Below are positions 44,225-52,585 of a stretch of DNA of 64,000 nt, piece after piece; position 1 is the stretch's first letter, and every line of letters begins with the position of its first letter. Source of the DNA: Methanomicrobiales archaeon HGW-Methanomicrobiales-3 (lineage in GTDB: Archaea; Halobacteriota; Methanomicrobia; Methanomicrobiales; Methanospirillaceae). The DNA lies in assembly GCA_002839605.1 (NCBI GenBank), contig PGYK01000001.1, forward strand, positions 124,001 to 188,000, written 5' to 3'. A program made the translations under genes and the position numbers. Below the pieces are notes generated by a model. The model did no database searches. It was not told the origin of the DNA and was given only the letters and a program-made list of their open reading frames with translations.

Positions 44225-44232
44225 TTTTTTTT
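44225..44232 (+). terminator. oligo-T terminator after the redox gene run
   Basis: A run of eight T about 45 bases past the stop at 44179. It matches a typical archaeal U-tract terminator. Confidence 0.45.
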
Positions 44233-44328
44233 ATAAAGACCGCCCCGATCGTTTCAGGGCTGTGAACCGGGGCCAGGATCAACGGATGCCATTATTCCGG
44301 GGAACCGGGGGCTCTCTTCTGCCCCCGC

Positions 44329-44703
44329 TCACGCGCACGGCGTAGTGTCCTTCCCGTTCTTCCCCGGCAGGAGCGGGACAGTGCAGATCATCTTCAGCAT
44401 CCCGCTGCCGGTATTGGTGATCTGGTGCTTCTCGCACGGCATCAGCAGGAGGGCGTCGCCGGAACAGATCCGCTCTTCGCCGCTATCGGTTTTCAGCACC
44501 CCCTCCCCTTCGAGGAAGTACATCAGGTGCTCTTCCTGGTGGCCGTGGAACGAGGTGCACCCGCCCGGTGCAAACTCCATGAGCCGGAGAGCATACCGCG
44601 GGCACCCGTCATCGGCCGTGAGCAGGAAACGTGCCTGGAATCCCGAAAACCCCGGCCTGGTGATCGGTTCTGGTTGTACATCGGATGCGTGTTTGAGGAT
44701 CAT
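44329..44703 (-). CDS. cupin-domain protein
   Basis: A 124-residue single cupin. Motif 1 is GGCTSFHGHQEEHLMYFLEGEG, which gives the two His and Glu metal ligands, and motif 2 is GDALLLMPCEKHQITN. The metal-binding site is complete. The role is unknown (sugar isomerase-like or sensor). I chose the ATG at 44703 because the cupin domain starts soon after; the upstream frame is Pro-rich and unsupported. It lies between the redox run and the M3 peptidase gene. Confidence 0.8.
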   Translation of the reverse strand: MILKHASDVQPEPITRPGFSGFQARFLLTADDGCPRYALRLMEFAPGGCTSFHGHQEEHLMYFLEGEGVLKTDSGEERICSGDALLLMPCEKHQITNTGSGMLKMICTVPLLPGKNGKDTTPCA

Positions 44704-44836
44704 ACACAGGGAGGTTGGCGGTGAAGGGAATAATCCTGCCGCAGGATCCGGCACAAGGGCGGGGCATGCCAGGTAATGGGAAACATTCCGATCCGGAACT
44801 GTGACTGGATCATCAGGATTAATTTATCCTGCATCC

Positions 44837-46933
44837 ATGGTGTCTCAGAGAACCATCATGCCCCTCCAGACCTGTCCATCCTGCATCGTTGCCGCGGCCA
44901 TCCTCGTCATCCTGTTCGTATCCTTCACCGGGTGCCTGCAGGAAAGTGCAGCGCCCACGCCAGCCTCCGGCACGGCTGCTCCCCCGGCACTTATCCGGTC
45001 CGACTACCAGCCCGGCGAGATCACAAGGCTTACCGGTGAAGCCCGGGAGCAGGCCAACGCCTCGCTCACCGCGATCGCAACCATCCCGGCCGGCCAGCGC
45101 ACCTTCAAAAACACCGTGCTGGCTTTCGATACCGTGATGACCGATTACTCTGATGCCACCACCCCGCTCACCTTCATGGGGTATGTCCATCTTAACAAGG
45201 AGATCGCCCGTGAGGCGATGGCAGCCGAAGAAGCCTCCGCGATCTTCGGAAACGACATCTTCACCCGCCGGGACCTGTATAATGCCCTCAAAGACGGTAC
45301 CCCGTCAAATTCGGAGGAGTCGCGGCTCTACGATATCACGATACGCGAATTTACGAAGAACGGGATGAACCTCCCCGATGACCGGCTTGCAAAGGTCCGG
45401 CAGATGAACGATGAACTGAGCGCCCTTGAGTCCCGGTTCTCAGCAAACCTCAACAATGAGGACTCCTTCCTCATCTTCACGGAAACGGAGCTTGCCGGTG
45501 TCCCGGCAGAGACCATTGCGGCGTTTGCGAAGAATCCTGACGGGAAGTACCGGGTGACCACCAAGTATCCCGATTATGTTGCCGTGATACAGTACGCCGA
45601 CAACAGCACGACCCGGCAGGCGATGTTCATGGCATACAACAACCGGCAGGCGGAGACGAACACCCCGCTCCTCGAACAGGCGCTCATCCTCCGGCAGTCG
45701 ATTGCCCGCGAACTCGGGTACCCGACATGGGCAGACTACAAGACCGACGGGAGGATGGCAAAGAACAGCGAAAACGTGAGGGTCTTCATCGACACCCTTA
45801 AAGCACCCCTCCATGAGAAGGTCCTGGCCGAGAACGCGGTCATGCTCCGGATGAAGCAGGAACAGGACTCCTCCGCCACTGCACTCGACGCGTGGGACGT
45901 CTCCTACCTGCAGGAGAAGCTTGTAAGGGAGCAGTACTCCTACGATCCGAATGTGGTGAAGGAATACTTCCCCGTGGATACGACCATCCATGGCATCTTC
46001 GGGGTGTACGGGGAGCTCTTCGGGATCGAATTTGAGGAAGTGAAGGGTGCGCCGGCCTGGTCACCCGATGTCCAGCTCTTCCGAGTGACGAACACCTCTG
46101 ACGGAGTAACGGTCGGCTACCTGTACCTTGACCTCTACCCCCGCGAGGGGAAGTACGGGCACTTTGCCGCCTTCCCGCTCATCACCTCGCGGATGAAGGA
46201 CGGTGCACGCTCGGTCCCGGTCATGGCGATTGTCGGGAACTTCCCGGCACCCGCGGAGGGCAAACCCGGTCTTCTGACGATGTGGGATATCGAGACGGTC
46301 TTCCATGAGGGCGGGCATGCCATGCACTTCCTCCTGACCACGGCTCCGTACGGCTCGCTCGGGGGGTTCAATACCGAACTCGACTTTGTCGAGACCCCCT
46401 CGCAGTCCCTTGAGGAGTGGGCCTGGGACCCGGCGGTCCTCTCCTCCCTGTCGGGCCATTACGCCAACTCTTCGCAGAAGATCCCGCCCGAACTCCTTGA
46501 CCGGATCATCGCGGCCCGGGATGTCGGCGCCGGTCATTACTACGCCCGGCAGGTGGCAAATACCATCGAGGACACGACGTTCCATACGGCCGATGGGCCG
46601 GTCGATGTCACCAACGAGTCCCGCAGGATTTACGCGGAGATGACCGGCATCCCGCAGCCCGAGGGCATCCACCACCCGGCGTCGTTCAGCCACCTCATGG
46701 GCGGCTATGATGCAGGGTACTACGGGTATCTCTGGTCGAAGGTGTACGCGATGGAGATCACGGGCGAGTTCAAACGGGACGGGATGACCAACCAGACCAC
46801 CGGCATGCGGTACCGGCAGGAGATCTTAAGCAAGGGGAACATGCAGGATGGCGGCGTGCTCCTGTTCAATTTCCTTGGCCGTGAACCGGGGCCCGGGGCG
46901 TTTTATGAACGCCTCGGAATCCGGCAGGAATGA
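44837..46933 (+). CDS. secreted lipoprotein, M3-family metallopeptidase
   Basis: A 698-residue protein. The N-terminal segment has a hydrophobic helix ending FTGC, a lipobox, so the enzyme is likely anchored outside the cell. The zinc motif is HEGGH (490-494, VFHEGGHAMHFL), followed by the family's DFVETPSQSLEEWAWDP. This is the M3 oligopeptidase/oligoendopeptidase F type that cuts short peptides. The start could also be ATG at 44858; the one at 44837 keeps a polar head. A TATA-like element is at about 44819-44827. External peptide hydrolysis in a methanogen is unusual but seen in Methanomicrobiales. Confidence 0.87.
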   Translation: MVSQRTIMPLQTCPSCIVAAAILVILFVSFTGCLQESAAPTPASGTAAPPALIRSDYQPGEITRLTGEAREQANASLTAIATIPAGQRTFKNTVLAFDTVMTDYSDATTPLTFMGYVHLNKEIAREAMAAEEASAIFGNDIFTRRDLYNALKDGTPSNSEESRLYDITIREFTKNGMNLPDDRLAKVRQMNDELSALESRFSANLNNEDSFLIFTETELAGVPAETIAAFAKNPDGKYRVTTKYPDYVAVIQYADNSTTRQAMFMAYNNRQAETNTPLLEQALILRQSIARELGYPTWADYKTDGRMAKNSENVRVFIDTLKAPLHEKVLAENAVMLRMKQEQDSSATALDAWDVSYLQEKLVREQYSYDPNVVKEYFPVDTTIHGIFGVYGELFGIEFEEVKGAPAWSPDVQLFRVTNTSDGVTVGYLYLDLYPREGKYGHFAAFPLITSRMKDGARSVPVMAIVGNFPAPAEGKPGLLTMWDIETVFHEGGHAMHFLLTTAPYGSLGGFNTELDFVETPSQSLEEWAWDPAVLSSLSGHYANSSQKIPPELLDRIIAARDVGAGHYYARQVANTIEDTTFHTADGPVDVTNESRRIYAEMTGIPQPEGIHHPASFSHLMGGYDAGYYGYLWSKVYAMEITGEFKRDGMTNQTTGMRYRQEILSKGNMQDGGVLLFNFLGREPGPGAFYERLGIRQE

Positions 46934-47080
46934 GGGGGAAGCCCGGCAAACGGGTACGATGGGGCAAAAGAGATCTCTTCCCGCTGCCGGCCCCTGCGAT
47001 GGCATCCGGTTTACCGTAAGGGCAGCCGGGTCCGCATCCCCGAACGGCGGCACCCGGTGGCCCCTCTCCATGGCGGGGAT

Positions 47081-47090
47081 TGTTTTATGT
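47081..47090 (+). promoter_or_regulatory. TATA box for the CPBP protease gene
   Basis: TGTTTTATGT, centred 29 bases before the ATG at 47114, which suggests a leaderless transcript. The preceding gap (46934-47080) is GC-rich and shows no gene. Confidence 0.4.
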
Positions 47091-47113
47091 CCTCAAATGC
47101 CGGCAGGTAGTAT

Positions 47114-47971
47114 ATGGACAAAACGCAGGCCACCTCCCCCAACCCTGATCCGAAGAAGACCGTTGTCACGTTTCTCATCCTGACGGTATTCTTCTCGGGG
47201 ATATTCTGGTACCTGACTGCAACGACCCCGCTCGTGAAAGAGAATGCCGGCATCCTGACCCTGTATGCGGTCGGTGCCATGTGGGGACCCACGGCTGCCG
47301 CGATTGCGACCCGGCTCATCTGGCAGAGGAACCTTGCCGGGTTTGGGCTTCGATTGGGCGATCCGAAATGGCTTGCGGTCGGGATCCTTCTCCCCATAGG
47401 GGCCGGCCTCATCATGTTCGGCTCGGCATGGATAACAGGGATCGCCCCGTTCAGCACGGAGGGGGCAGCAGGGGTGTTTGCCCTCGCGTTCCTCCCCGCG
47501 TTCCTTTCTGCCATTGCGTTCAATCTCTTTGCTGCCGCGGGCGAGGAGTTCGGCTGGCGGGGCTTTCTTGTCCCGGAGCTTGCCCGGTTCATGGGGTTTA
47601 CGGAGCTTGCACTCATCTCGGCGGCCATCTGGACCGCCTGGCACTTCCCGGTGATGTTCGCTGGTACCTATCACGGGGCCGGGTCCATCTGGTACTCGCT
47701 TGCGGTCTTCGTCCCCTCGGTTATGGGCGCGGGCGTAATCCTTGCATGGCTCCGGCTTGCTTCGGGGAGCGTCTGGGTTGCCGTCCTCTTCCACGGGTTC
47801 TGGAACTACTTCATCCAGCAGTTCTACCCGCTGCTGACCACGACGACCGAATCGGGGCAGGCGATGCTGGGTGAGTTCGGGTGGTTCTGCGCAGTCTTCT
47901 ACGTGGCCCTTGCGCTGGTCTTCTGGCACTTCCGCGACCGGCTCCCGAAGCTGCCGGCCGATGGGGTCTGA
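47114..47971 (+). CDS. CPBP-family intramembrane metalloprotease
   Basis: A 285-residue membrane protein with about eight helices. The CPBP hallmarks are EEFGWRGFLVPEL (glutamates 144-145) and the histidine in TAWHFPVMFAGTYHG, with a final GSVWVAVLFHGFWN. These form the active site of Rce1-like/CAAX-protease relatives. Targets in archaea are unknown. The start is supported by a TATA box 29 bases upstream. A T6 run right after the stop (47979) may be its terminator. Confidence 0.9.
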   Translation: MDKTQATSPNPDPKKTVVTFLILTVFFSGIFWYLTATTPLVKENAGILTLYAVGAMWGPTAAAIATRLIWQRNLAGFGLRLGDPKWLAVGILLPIGAGLIMFGSAWITGIAPFSTEGAAGVFALAFLPAFLSAIAFNLFAAAGEEFGWRGFLVPELARFMGFTELALISAAIWTAWHFPVMFAGTYHGAGSIWYSLAVFVPSVMGAGVILAWLRLASGSVWVAVLFHGFWNYFIQQFYPLLTTTTESGQAMLGEFGWFCAVFYVALALVFWHFRDRLPKLPADGV

Positions 47972-48111
47972 ACCCATTTTTTGCAGGGTCGGTTGAATCG
48001 CTGCACGGATCAAAACGAATTTTTTGTCCGGCCTGAGGGCACGTCCGGCACCCCCCGGCCTCCCGCTCCGTCGTGACCATGCCCGGATTTTTGTCACATC
48101 GTGATGCAACT

Positions 48112-48129
48112 GTAGCATGTACATGCTAC
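48112..48129. promoter_or_regulatory. 18-base perfect palindrome beside a CARF-like regulator gene
   Basis: GTAGCATGTACATGCTAC is its own reverse complement and stands ten bases past the end of the minus-strand regulator gene (stop at 48140). It has no adjoining T run on either strand, so it is unlikely to be a terminator. A second short dyad (TCACATCGTGATG) lies just before it. Confidence 0.4.
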
Positions 48130-48139
48130 TCGCGCATGA

Positions 48140-48847
48140 TTATGTTACACGCGGTTGTCCCGATTGAATCTGTGCAAGCCGCAACGCGAGGCTGCCCGCT
48201 GCGGTGATGCGGTACTGCATCCGCTTCCGGTCCGTTCCCCTGCTGTGGCATTCCTCGATCAGCCCCCCGGCTGTCATGGTCCTGAGGATGTTTGAGAACG
48301 TGCCCTGCGTCAGCTCGTACTGCACGGCCGTCCTGGGTTCGGAACTCCCCGCAGTGCCCGGCTGCGCTGCCCCCCGCTTCACCCCTCGCGTCCTCTTCGG
48401 GACATAGTACGCCGCAACCTGGTTGTAGAGGTACGAGCGGGACAGGCTGGTGACCGGATCCTCCATTGCCTTCTCCGGCCGGCGTGCAAGCGATTCGAGG
48501 ACCAGCAGGTAGTTCCTGTTTGCCACAACAGCTGCAACCGGAATCCCCGGCACCCCGAACTCCGCCTGCTCCTCCATCCCTCCCGGGCCGGGCAGCGTGT
48601 ATCGGGTCTTTGCCCCCACCCAGAGCGAGAGGTGAAAGAAGGCCATGCAGAGATCCTTTGGCCCGCCCGAGAGGTCGAACGTGAGCCGTGCACCCGGGTG
48701 CTCTTCAAGAATCCGGAAGAGGGCATCCCGGGCAGTCTCCAGGACGGGTGGCGTGATGAACCCAAACGAGACCGGGATCTTCAGTGCCGCGGCATGGGCC
48801 CGGACCTTCGCAACGGCAAGGGGGTGACAACTCCCATGGGTGCGCAA
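48140..48847 (-). CDS. CARF-like winged-helix regulator, N-terminally shortened
   Basis: A 235-residue protein related to the gene at 51713-52525. Residues about 15-95 match the second half of a Csa3-type CARF (Rossmann) domain, including FDLSGGPKDLCMAFFHLSLWVGAKTRY; the end is a winged helix (LTQGTFSNILRTMTAGGLIEECH). Compared with its paralogue it lacks about 55 N-terminal residues holding the first strand and loop. The first start in frame is TTG at 48847 with an in-frame stop immediately upstream, so the copy may be a remnant or use a later start. CARF domains usually sense cyclic oligonucleotides from CRISPR type III systems; no CRISPR array is in the window. Confidence 0.6.
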   Translation of the reverse strand: MRTHGSCHPLAVAKVRAHAAALKIPVSFGFITPPVLETARDALFRILEEHPGARLTFDLSGGPKDLCMAFFHLSLWVGAKTRYTLPGPGGMEEQAEFGVPGIPVAAVVANRNYLLVLESLARRPEKAMEDPVTSLSRSYLYNQVAAYYVPKRTRGVKRGAAQPGTAGSSEPRTAVQYELTQGTFSNILRTMTAGGLIEECHSRGTDRKRMQYRITAAGSLALRLAQIQSGQPRVT

Positions 48848-49020
48848 TCATGAAATGGAGATTTTTGCCTGCGGGCAACGGGTCGTACGATGCTGTTGAG
48901 ATACCCGGTTGCCCATCCACCCGTACTACCGCCCTGCCGGGAAAAAAGAAGATCCGGCAATCATATTATCAGGTTCCCAAAAGCCCGCGGATAAAAATCA
49001 CCGATGAACCAAAAATCCTC

Positions 49021-49194
49021 TTACCTGCCGAACCCGAGCAGTTTTTTGATCTTTTTCCAGAGCGAACGCTTTGGCCGCTCGCAGAACGGCAACCCCCCCT
49101 TCTGCACATGGACTGCCCGGCACTCGTCGCAGAGCGTATAGCGCCGGCAGGTTTTTTTCGGGCAGGGGCAGTCCAGCCGGATCTCGGGAGGCAT
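49021..49194 (-). CDS. small cysteine-rich protein
   Basis: A 57-residue protein with CPCPKKTCRRYTLCDEC (seven-residue start, then five cysteines), HVQKGGLPFCER and a basic tail (KIKKLLGFGR). The pattern C-x-C-x4-C-x5-C-x2-C then C resembles a recurring family of small archaeal and bacterial zinc- or iron-binding proteins. The ATG at 49194 has AGGT eight bases upstream; a longer frame to 49275 has no support. Function is unknown. It lies just after a flavodoxin gene on the same strand, so a redox or metal role is possible. Confidence 0.72.
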   Translation of the reverse strand: MPPEIRLDCPCPKKTCRRYTLCDECRAVHVQKGGLPFCERPKRSLWKKIKKLLGFGR

Positions 49195-49220
49195 TGTGAC
49201 ATACCTTGCGCCTGCGGTGC

Positions 49221-49742
49221 TTAATTCTTTGGGCTCGCTGCAAACCCCATCTTTTGAGGGAGCTCGCGTGTCCATGCAGCGATGGCGTCCCAGTCGCGGA
49301 AATCTCCGGTCGGGACTTTCAAAAGCGAGGTGAGGCCCCGTTCGATAAAGGAGAGCAGTTTTACGTCAAGCGCCCCGGAGAACATCGTTACCGCAACCAG
49401 CGTTTTGGGCTCCAGTGCCGCACCAAGCTGATCAGTGAAGGTCTTCACCTCTCCGGTCTTCGGGTACACCGGAGCGATCCCTGCCGTGAACGCAGCCACC
49501 GGCAACCGTGCCAGCGCGTCCTTGTGGCGTGAGACGAATGTGGACAGATCGCTCATCACGCTGCCGGTATAGACCGGCGCACCGATGACGAGCGCATCAT
49601 ACCCTTCAAGCGAAGAAACATCCTTCATTTCAATAACGATTGCCACATGGCCCATGGCCTGCAGTTCCTTTGCGATCGCTCTTGCGATCCCTGCAGTCGA
49701 TCCTTTCTTTGATGCATAAGCAACAAGAACCCGTGCCGGCAT
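49221..49742 (-). CDS. flavodoxin-domain protein
   Basis: A 173-residue flavodoxin. VAYASKKGSTAGIARAIAKEL is the FMN phosphate loop, IGAPVYTGSV the second loop, followed by the HKDALARLPVAAFTAG segment of HemG-like proteins (protoporphyrinogen oxidase group). It is likely an FMN electron carrier or a heme/siroheme-related dehydrogenase; the sequence does not decide. The 12-base palindrome CTCACCGGTGAG (49751-49762) covers its ribosome site. Confidence 0.85.
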   Translation of the reverse strand: MPARVLVAYASKKGSTAGIARAIAKELQAMGHVAIVIEMKDVSSLEGYDALVIGAPVYTGSVMSDLSTFVSRHKDALARLPVAAFTAGIAPVYPKTGEVKTFTDQLGAALEPKTLVAVTMFSGALDVKLLSFIERGLTSLLKVPTGDFRDWDAIAAWTRELPQKMGFAASPKN

Positions 49743-49889
49743 ACCAGTCCCTCACCGGTGAGTATGGAGCGGCCGGGTTATAGATATTGCCGGTGCCTGA
49801 GGCCCGTATCCGGCTCGTGTACCCGCCCGACCACAAAAGAACTAACCGTGTGCATCCCACGGATCCTGACACGAGGTGATGATCTCCCG

Positions 49890-50390
49890 ATGACGCTGAA
49901 TTCAAAACCCCCCCCGTATATCCTCCGAGAGGCAACCGCTGCCGATATCCCCACCCTCGCCCGCCACCACCGCCGCATGTTTGAAGAGATCCGGCATGCC
50001 GGGCATGAACCGGTTGATCCCGCCCGGATGGCCGCTGTTGAAAAGGCATATGCTGACAAACTGGATCGTGAACTGAAGACCGGCACCTGTTCTGCCTGGG
50101 TTGTGGAGCGTGAAGGGATCATCGCAGCAAGCGGGGGCATGAGCCGGTTGCAGAACGTGCCGGTGCCGGAGGATTTGGGGTGTACTGTTGCACTCCTGCA
50201 CAGCGTCTATACAGAACCCGGACACCGGCGCCGGGGATGTGCCGGCATAATTGTCAGGGCTGTACTCCTGCATTGTCAGCACGAGGAAATTCACCGCGTA
50301 CAGCTGGTGGCAAGCGATGCGGGACTGCCCCTCTATGCGGCAAACGGCTTTTCCCTCATTCCGAATATGATGAGGCGGTTCCTTCCCTGA
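49890..50390 (+). CDS. GNAT-family acetyltransferase
   Basis: A 166-residue GNAT. The acetyl-CoA loop is PGHRRRGCAGIIVRAV (about 110-125), and it starts YILREATAADIPTLARHH. The ATG at 49890 is supported by GAGGTGAT nine bases upstream; the frame stays open further upstream without similarity. Substrate unknown. It diverges from the flavodoxin gene. Confidence 0.82.
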   Translation: MTLNSKPPPYILREATAADIPTLARHHRRMFEEIRHAGHEPVDPARMAAVEKAYADKLDRELKTGTCSAWVVEREGIIAASGGMSRLQNVPVPEDLGCTVALLHSVYTEPGHRRRGCAGIIVRAVLLHCQHEEIHRVQLVASDAGLPLYAANGFSLIPNMMRRFLP

Positions 50391-50497
50391 TTTCCTTTCC
50401 TGGAAATGCCCGATTAAAAAAAACGGCTCTGACCGTATATCGGAGAGATTATCTGGAATCCCGCCAGAACCTTTGCATACGAATATGAGGTCTTTTT

Positions 50498-50680
50498 ATG
50501 GCAACTGATCCTGTCTGTCTGGCAATCGTTGATGAGGATGATGCACAGTATACCGCCACGTACAGGGACCAGAACTATTACTTCTGCTGCAACTGGTGCA
50601 AACAACAGTTCGAGGAGAACCCGAAGCGGTACTCCCGGCTTGCGACTGATGTCAGCGTTGACCTGATGCAGGCGAAGTGA
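50498..50680 (+). CDS. YHS-domain small metal-binding protein
   Basis: A 60-residue protein that is essentially one YHS domain: MATDPVCLAIVDEDDAQY, YYFCCNWCKQQFEENPKRY. The cysteines C7, C30, C31 and C34 are those expected to bind a metal (Cu, Zn or Hg), with TDPVC the family start. GAGG (50487-50490) precedes it. YHS proteins are linked to metal handling in other microbes. It stands alone between a GNAT gene and a coiled-coil protein. Confidence 0.85.
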   Translation: MATDPVCLAIVDEDDAQYTATYRDQNYYFCCNWCKQQFEENPKRYSRLATDVSVDLMQAK

Positions 50681-50821
50681 ACACTACCGGGCGGGTAATA
50701 CGGCCTGTCCGGCCTTATTTTCGCGTCCGTGGATCCCGCAAAACGAGCGGATAGCATTTTATTCCCCGGCGGGCAGATACAAACACAACAATCCCGAAAT
50801 GCCGGCACCCTGGAATATGCT

Positions 50822-51622
50822 ATGAATCCCAAAGACGATCCGTATCTTTCAAAAGCCCATGCCAATGCAGAGATCCTTGACCGGAAGATCAAAAAACTGG
50901 GCGTACTGGCCGGTCCCATCCGGGAAAATCTCCCGGTCATGACCCGGTACCAGGACTTCTGGAATGGGGCAAAAGAGATCACGGCACTCTTCAAAGAGCT
51001 CAAACCGCTCAAAAAGAGCGACCGCGATCTTCTCTGGAACCGGTTCAATGATCTCTGCCTTGAAGTAAAGGAGCACCAGAAGACCGGGTACGGGGCAATG
51101 GAACCCCTCTCGAAAGGGCACCGGGATGAGATCCTGCAGCTTGCCGAACAGGCACAACTCCCCAAAGACATGCAAAATGCGGATATCAATGATCTCGTAG
51201 AGCGTGGGAAGGTGCTGAAAAATGCCGGCGACATGCTCGGGAAGTTCAAAGTTGAGATGATTGCACAACACAAGAAAGCCTGTTTTGACGCCATCCAGCG
51301 TATCCGCAAGACCCACGATGCAGCGTGGGGAGGGGTGGGTGCGGGAAAGCCAAAACCGCGATCGGAGACGCTCATCCGGGCCCGGATGAATCTTGAAGCC
51401 AATTACGAGCGTCTCAGAAAAGCCCGGGGCGCTCTTGAGAATTTCCAGATCGGCAGGGATCATATCCGAACCTTTCTGTCCACCGCCCGGGATCCGGTGA
51501 AGACGGCCTCGGCACAAACGCAGCTTGCAGAGACCGAGGCCCGGATTACGGATATTTCAGCAGGCATCCGGAAGCTGGAGCGGTGGATTGCTGAAGATGA
51601 GCAGATCCTCAAAGGGCAGTAA
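50822..51622 (+). CDS. coiled-coil protein (DUF349-like), function unknown
   Basis: A 266-residue, highly charged, almost all-helical protein with no membrane segment. The middle has LKKSDRDLLWNRFNDLCLEVKEHQ, which resembles the short helical repeat of DUF349 proteins (an LWxRF motif), and later segments (about 165-260) look like long coiled coils. DUF349 proteins are linked to RNA or ribosome functions, so a nucleic-acid role is possible. The ATG at 50822 is preferred over the in-frame GTG at 50729; a TATA-like element at 50753-50763 lies between the two. Confidence 0.7.
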   Translation: MNPKDDPYLSKAHANAEILDRKIKKLGVLAGPIRENLPVMTRYQDFWNGAKEITALFKELKPLKKSDRDLLWNRFNDLCLEVKEHQKTGYGAMEPLSKGHRDEILQLAEQAQLPKDMQNADINDLVERGKVLKNAGDMLGKFKVEMIAQHKKACFDAIQRIRKTHDAAWGGVGAGKPKPRSETLIRARMNLEANYERLRKARGALENFQIGRDHIRTFLSTARDPVKTASAQTQLAETEARITDISAGIRKLERWIAEDEQILKGQ

Positions 51623-51712
51623 CCAGCGCGGCAGGCCGGCGTAGTGGCAGGGTGCCTGCCGGCAGTATTTCCCCTGCCCGGTTTTCATTCTTCTTTGAGG
51701 ACTCCAGAAAAA

Positions 51713-52525
51713 TCACGTAAGCCCGGGTGCCGGGGTGACCCCCCGCTTCTTTATGCGGGCTGAATAAACGATGAGTGCCAGCTCGCCATCCGGGGTGATG
51801 CTGTACAGTTTTCCCCCTTCATGTGCCGGATCGCTCTCATGCCGGACAAGATTCCCGCTGATGAGATGTGCAAGGATGGATGAGAAATTCTCAAACGAAA
51901 GCTCGTGGCCGGCGGGATCCCCGTCAGGACTCTGAACCGGGATCTGCCATGCCCGGGTCTCCGAGAAGAGCGTCTCTTCGGGGATGAGCAGCGTATTCTT
52001 CCGGCCGTGCACCTGCCCGCGGAAGAGGATGGCCAGGATGACGAGGTTGTGCGGGTTGGCTGGCAGGAATTTCATGGGCAGGGTCGGGACCGGTACCCGC
52101 CGGGGCGGGGAGTTCCCAAACGCGTAGTAACAGTCGCCTTCAACCCAGAGCGCCATCGAGAAGAGTCCCAGCGAGAGCCGTTTTGGCCCGGCTGAGATGT
52201 CAAACGAGTACCTGGCCTCTGGATGATCGCTGAAGATCCCAAGAACCGGGTCGCGGATAGCGTCGAAAGCTGCCCCGTCGATCGTGACCAGCGAACAGGA
52301 TATATTGCGGGATACCGCGATGGCATTGACCTCATCGACTGCATTGCGGATATCGCACTTCCACATTCGTTTCCGTGCATCGTCGCGGGCCGAATTGGTG
52401 TACACCTCTTTTTCTGCAAAGACGATGGTGTGCGTGACGGAGCAGAGCTCAAGAAGGAGCGCAGGATAGGTTTTGTGGATGCTGTCCCCTGCGCTGATGA
52501 TGAGAAAATGCTCCCCGGGATCCAT
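51713..52525 (-). CDS. CARF-like domain winged-helix transcription regulator
   Basis: A 270-residue protein. Residues 1-140 form a Csa3-like CARF (Rossmann) fold: FLIISAGDSIHKTYPALLLEL at the start, and EARYSFDISAGPKRLSLGLFSMALW near 105. The C-terminal part is a winged helix (LSFENFSSILAHLISGNLVRHESD, ending LIVYSARIKK). CARF proteins sense cyclic oligoadenylates or related ligands. It looks complete, unlike its relative at 48140. No cas gene or repeat array is near. It precedes the pyrophosphatase gene on the same strand but with separate context. Confidence 0.75.
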   Translation of the reverse strand: MDPGEHFLIISAGDSIHKTYPALLLELCSVTHTIVFAEKEVYTNSARDDARKRMWKCDIRNAVDEVNAIAVSRNISCSLVTIDGAAFDAIRDPVLGIFSDHPEARYSFDISAGPKRLSLGLFSMALWVEGDCYYAFGNSPPRRVPVPTLPMKFLPANPHNLVILAILFRGQVHGRKNTLLIPEETLFSETRAWQIPVQSPDGDPAGHELSFENFSSILAHLISGNLVRHESDPAHEGGKLYSITPDGELALIVYSARIKKRGVTPAPGLT

Positions 52526-52585
52526 GGATAGTATCGGGCGTAAGACGATAAAAGCGCTGTCCGGTATCCCGGAAAAAAAGGTGGA

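Noticed and set aside
48848-48920. A frameshift joining upstream sequence to the shortened CARF-like gene.
   Set aside because: The other frames just upstream do not resemble the missing N-terminal part, so I cannot tell a frameshift from a deletion or a true short protein.
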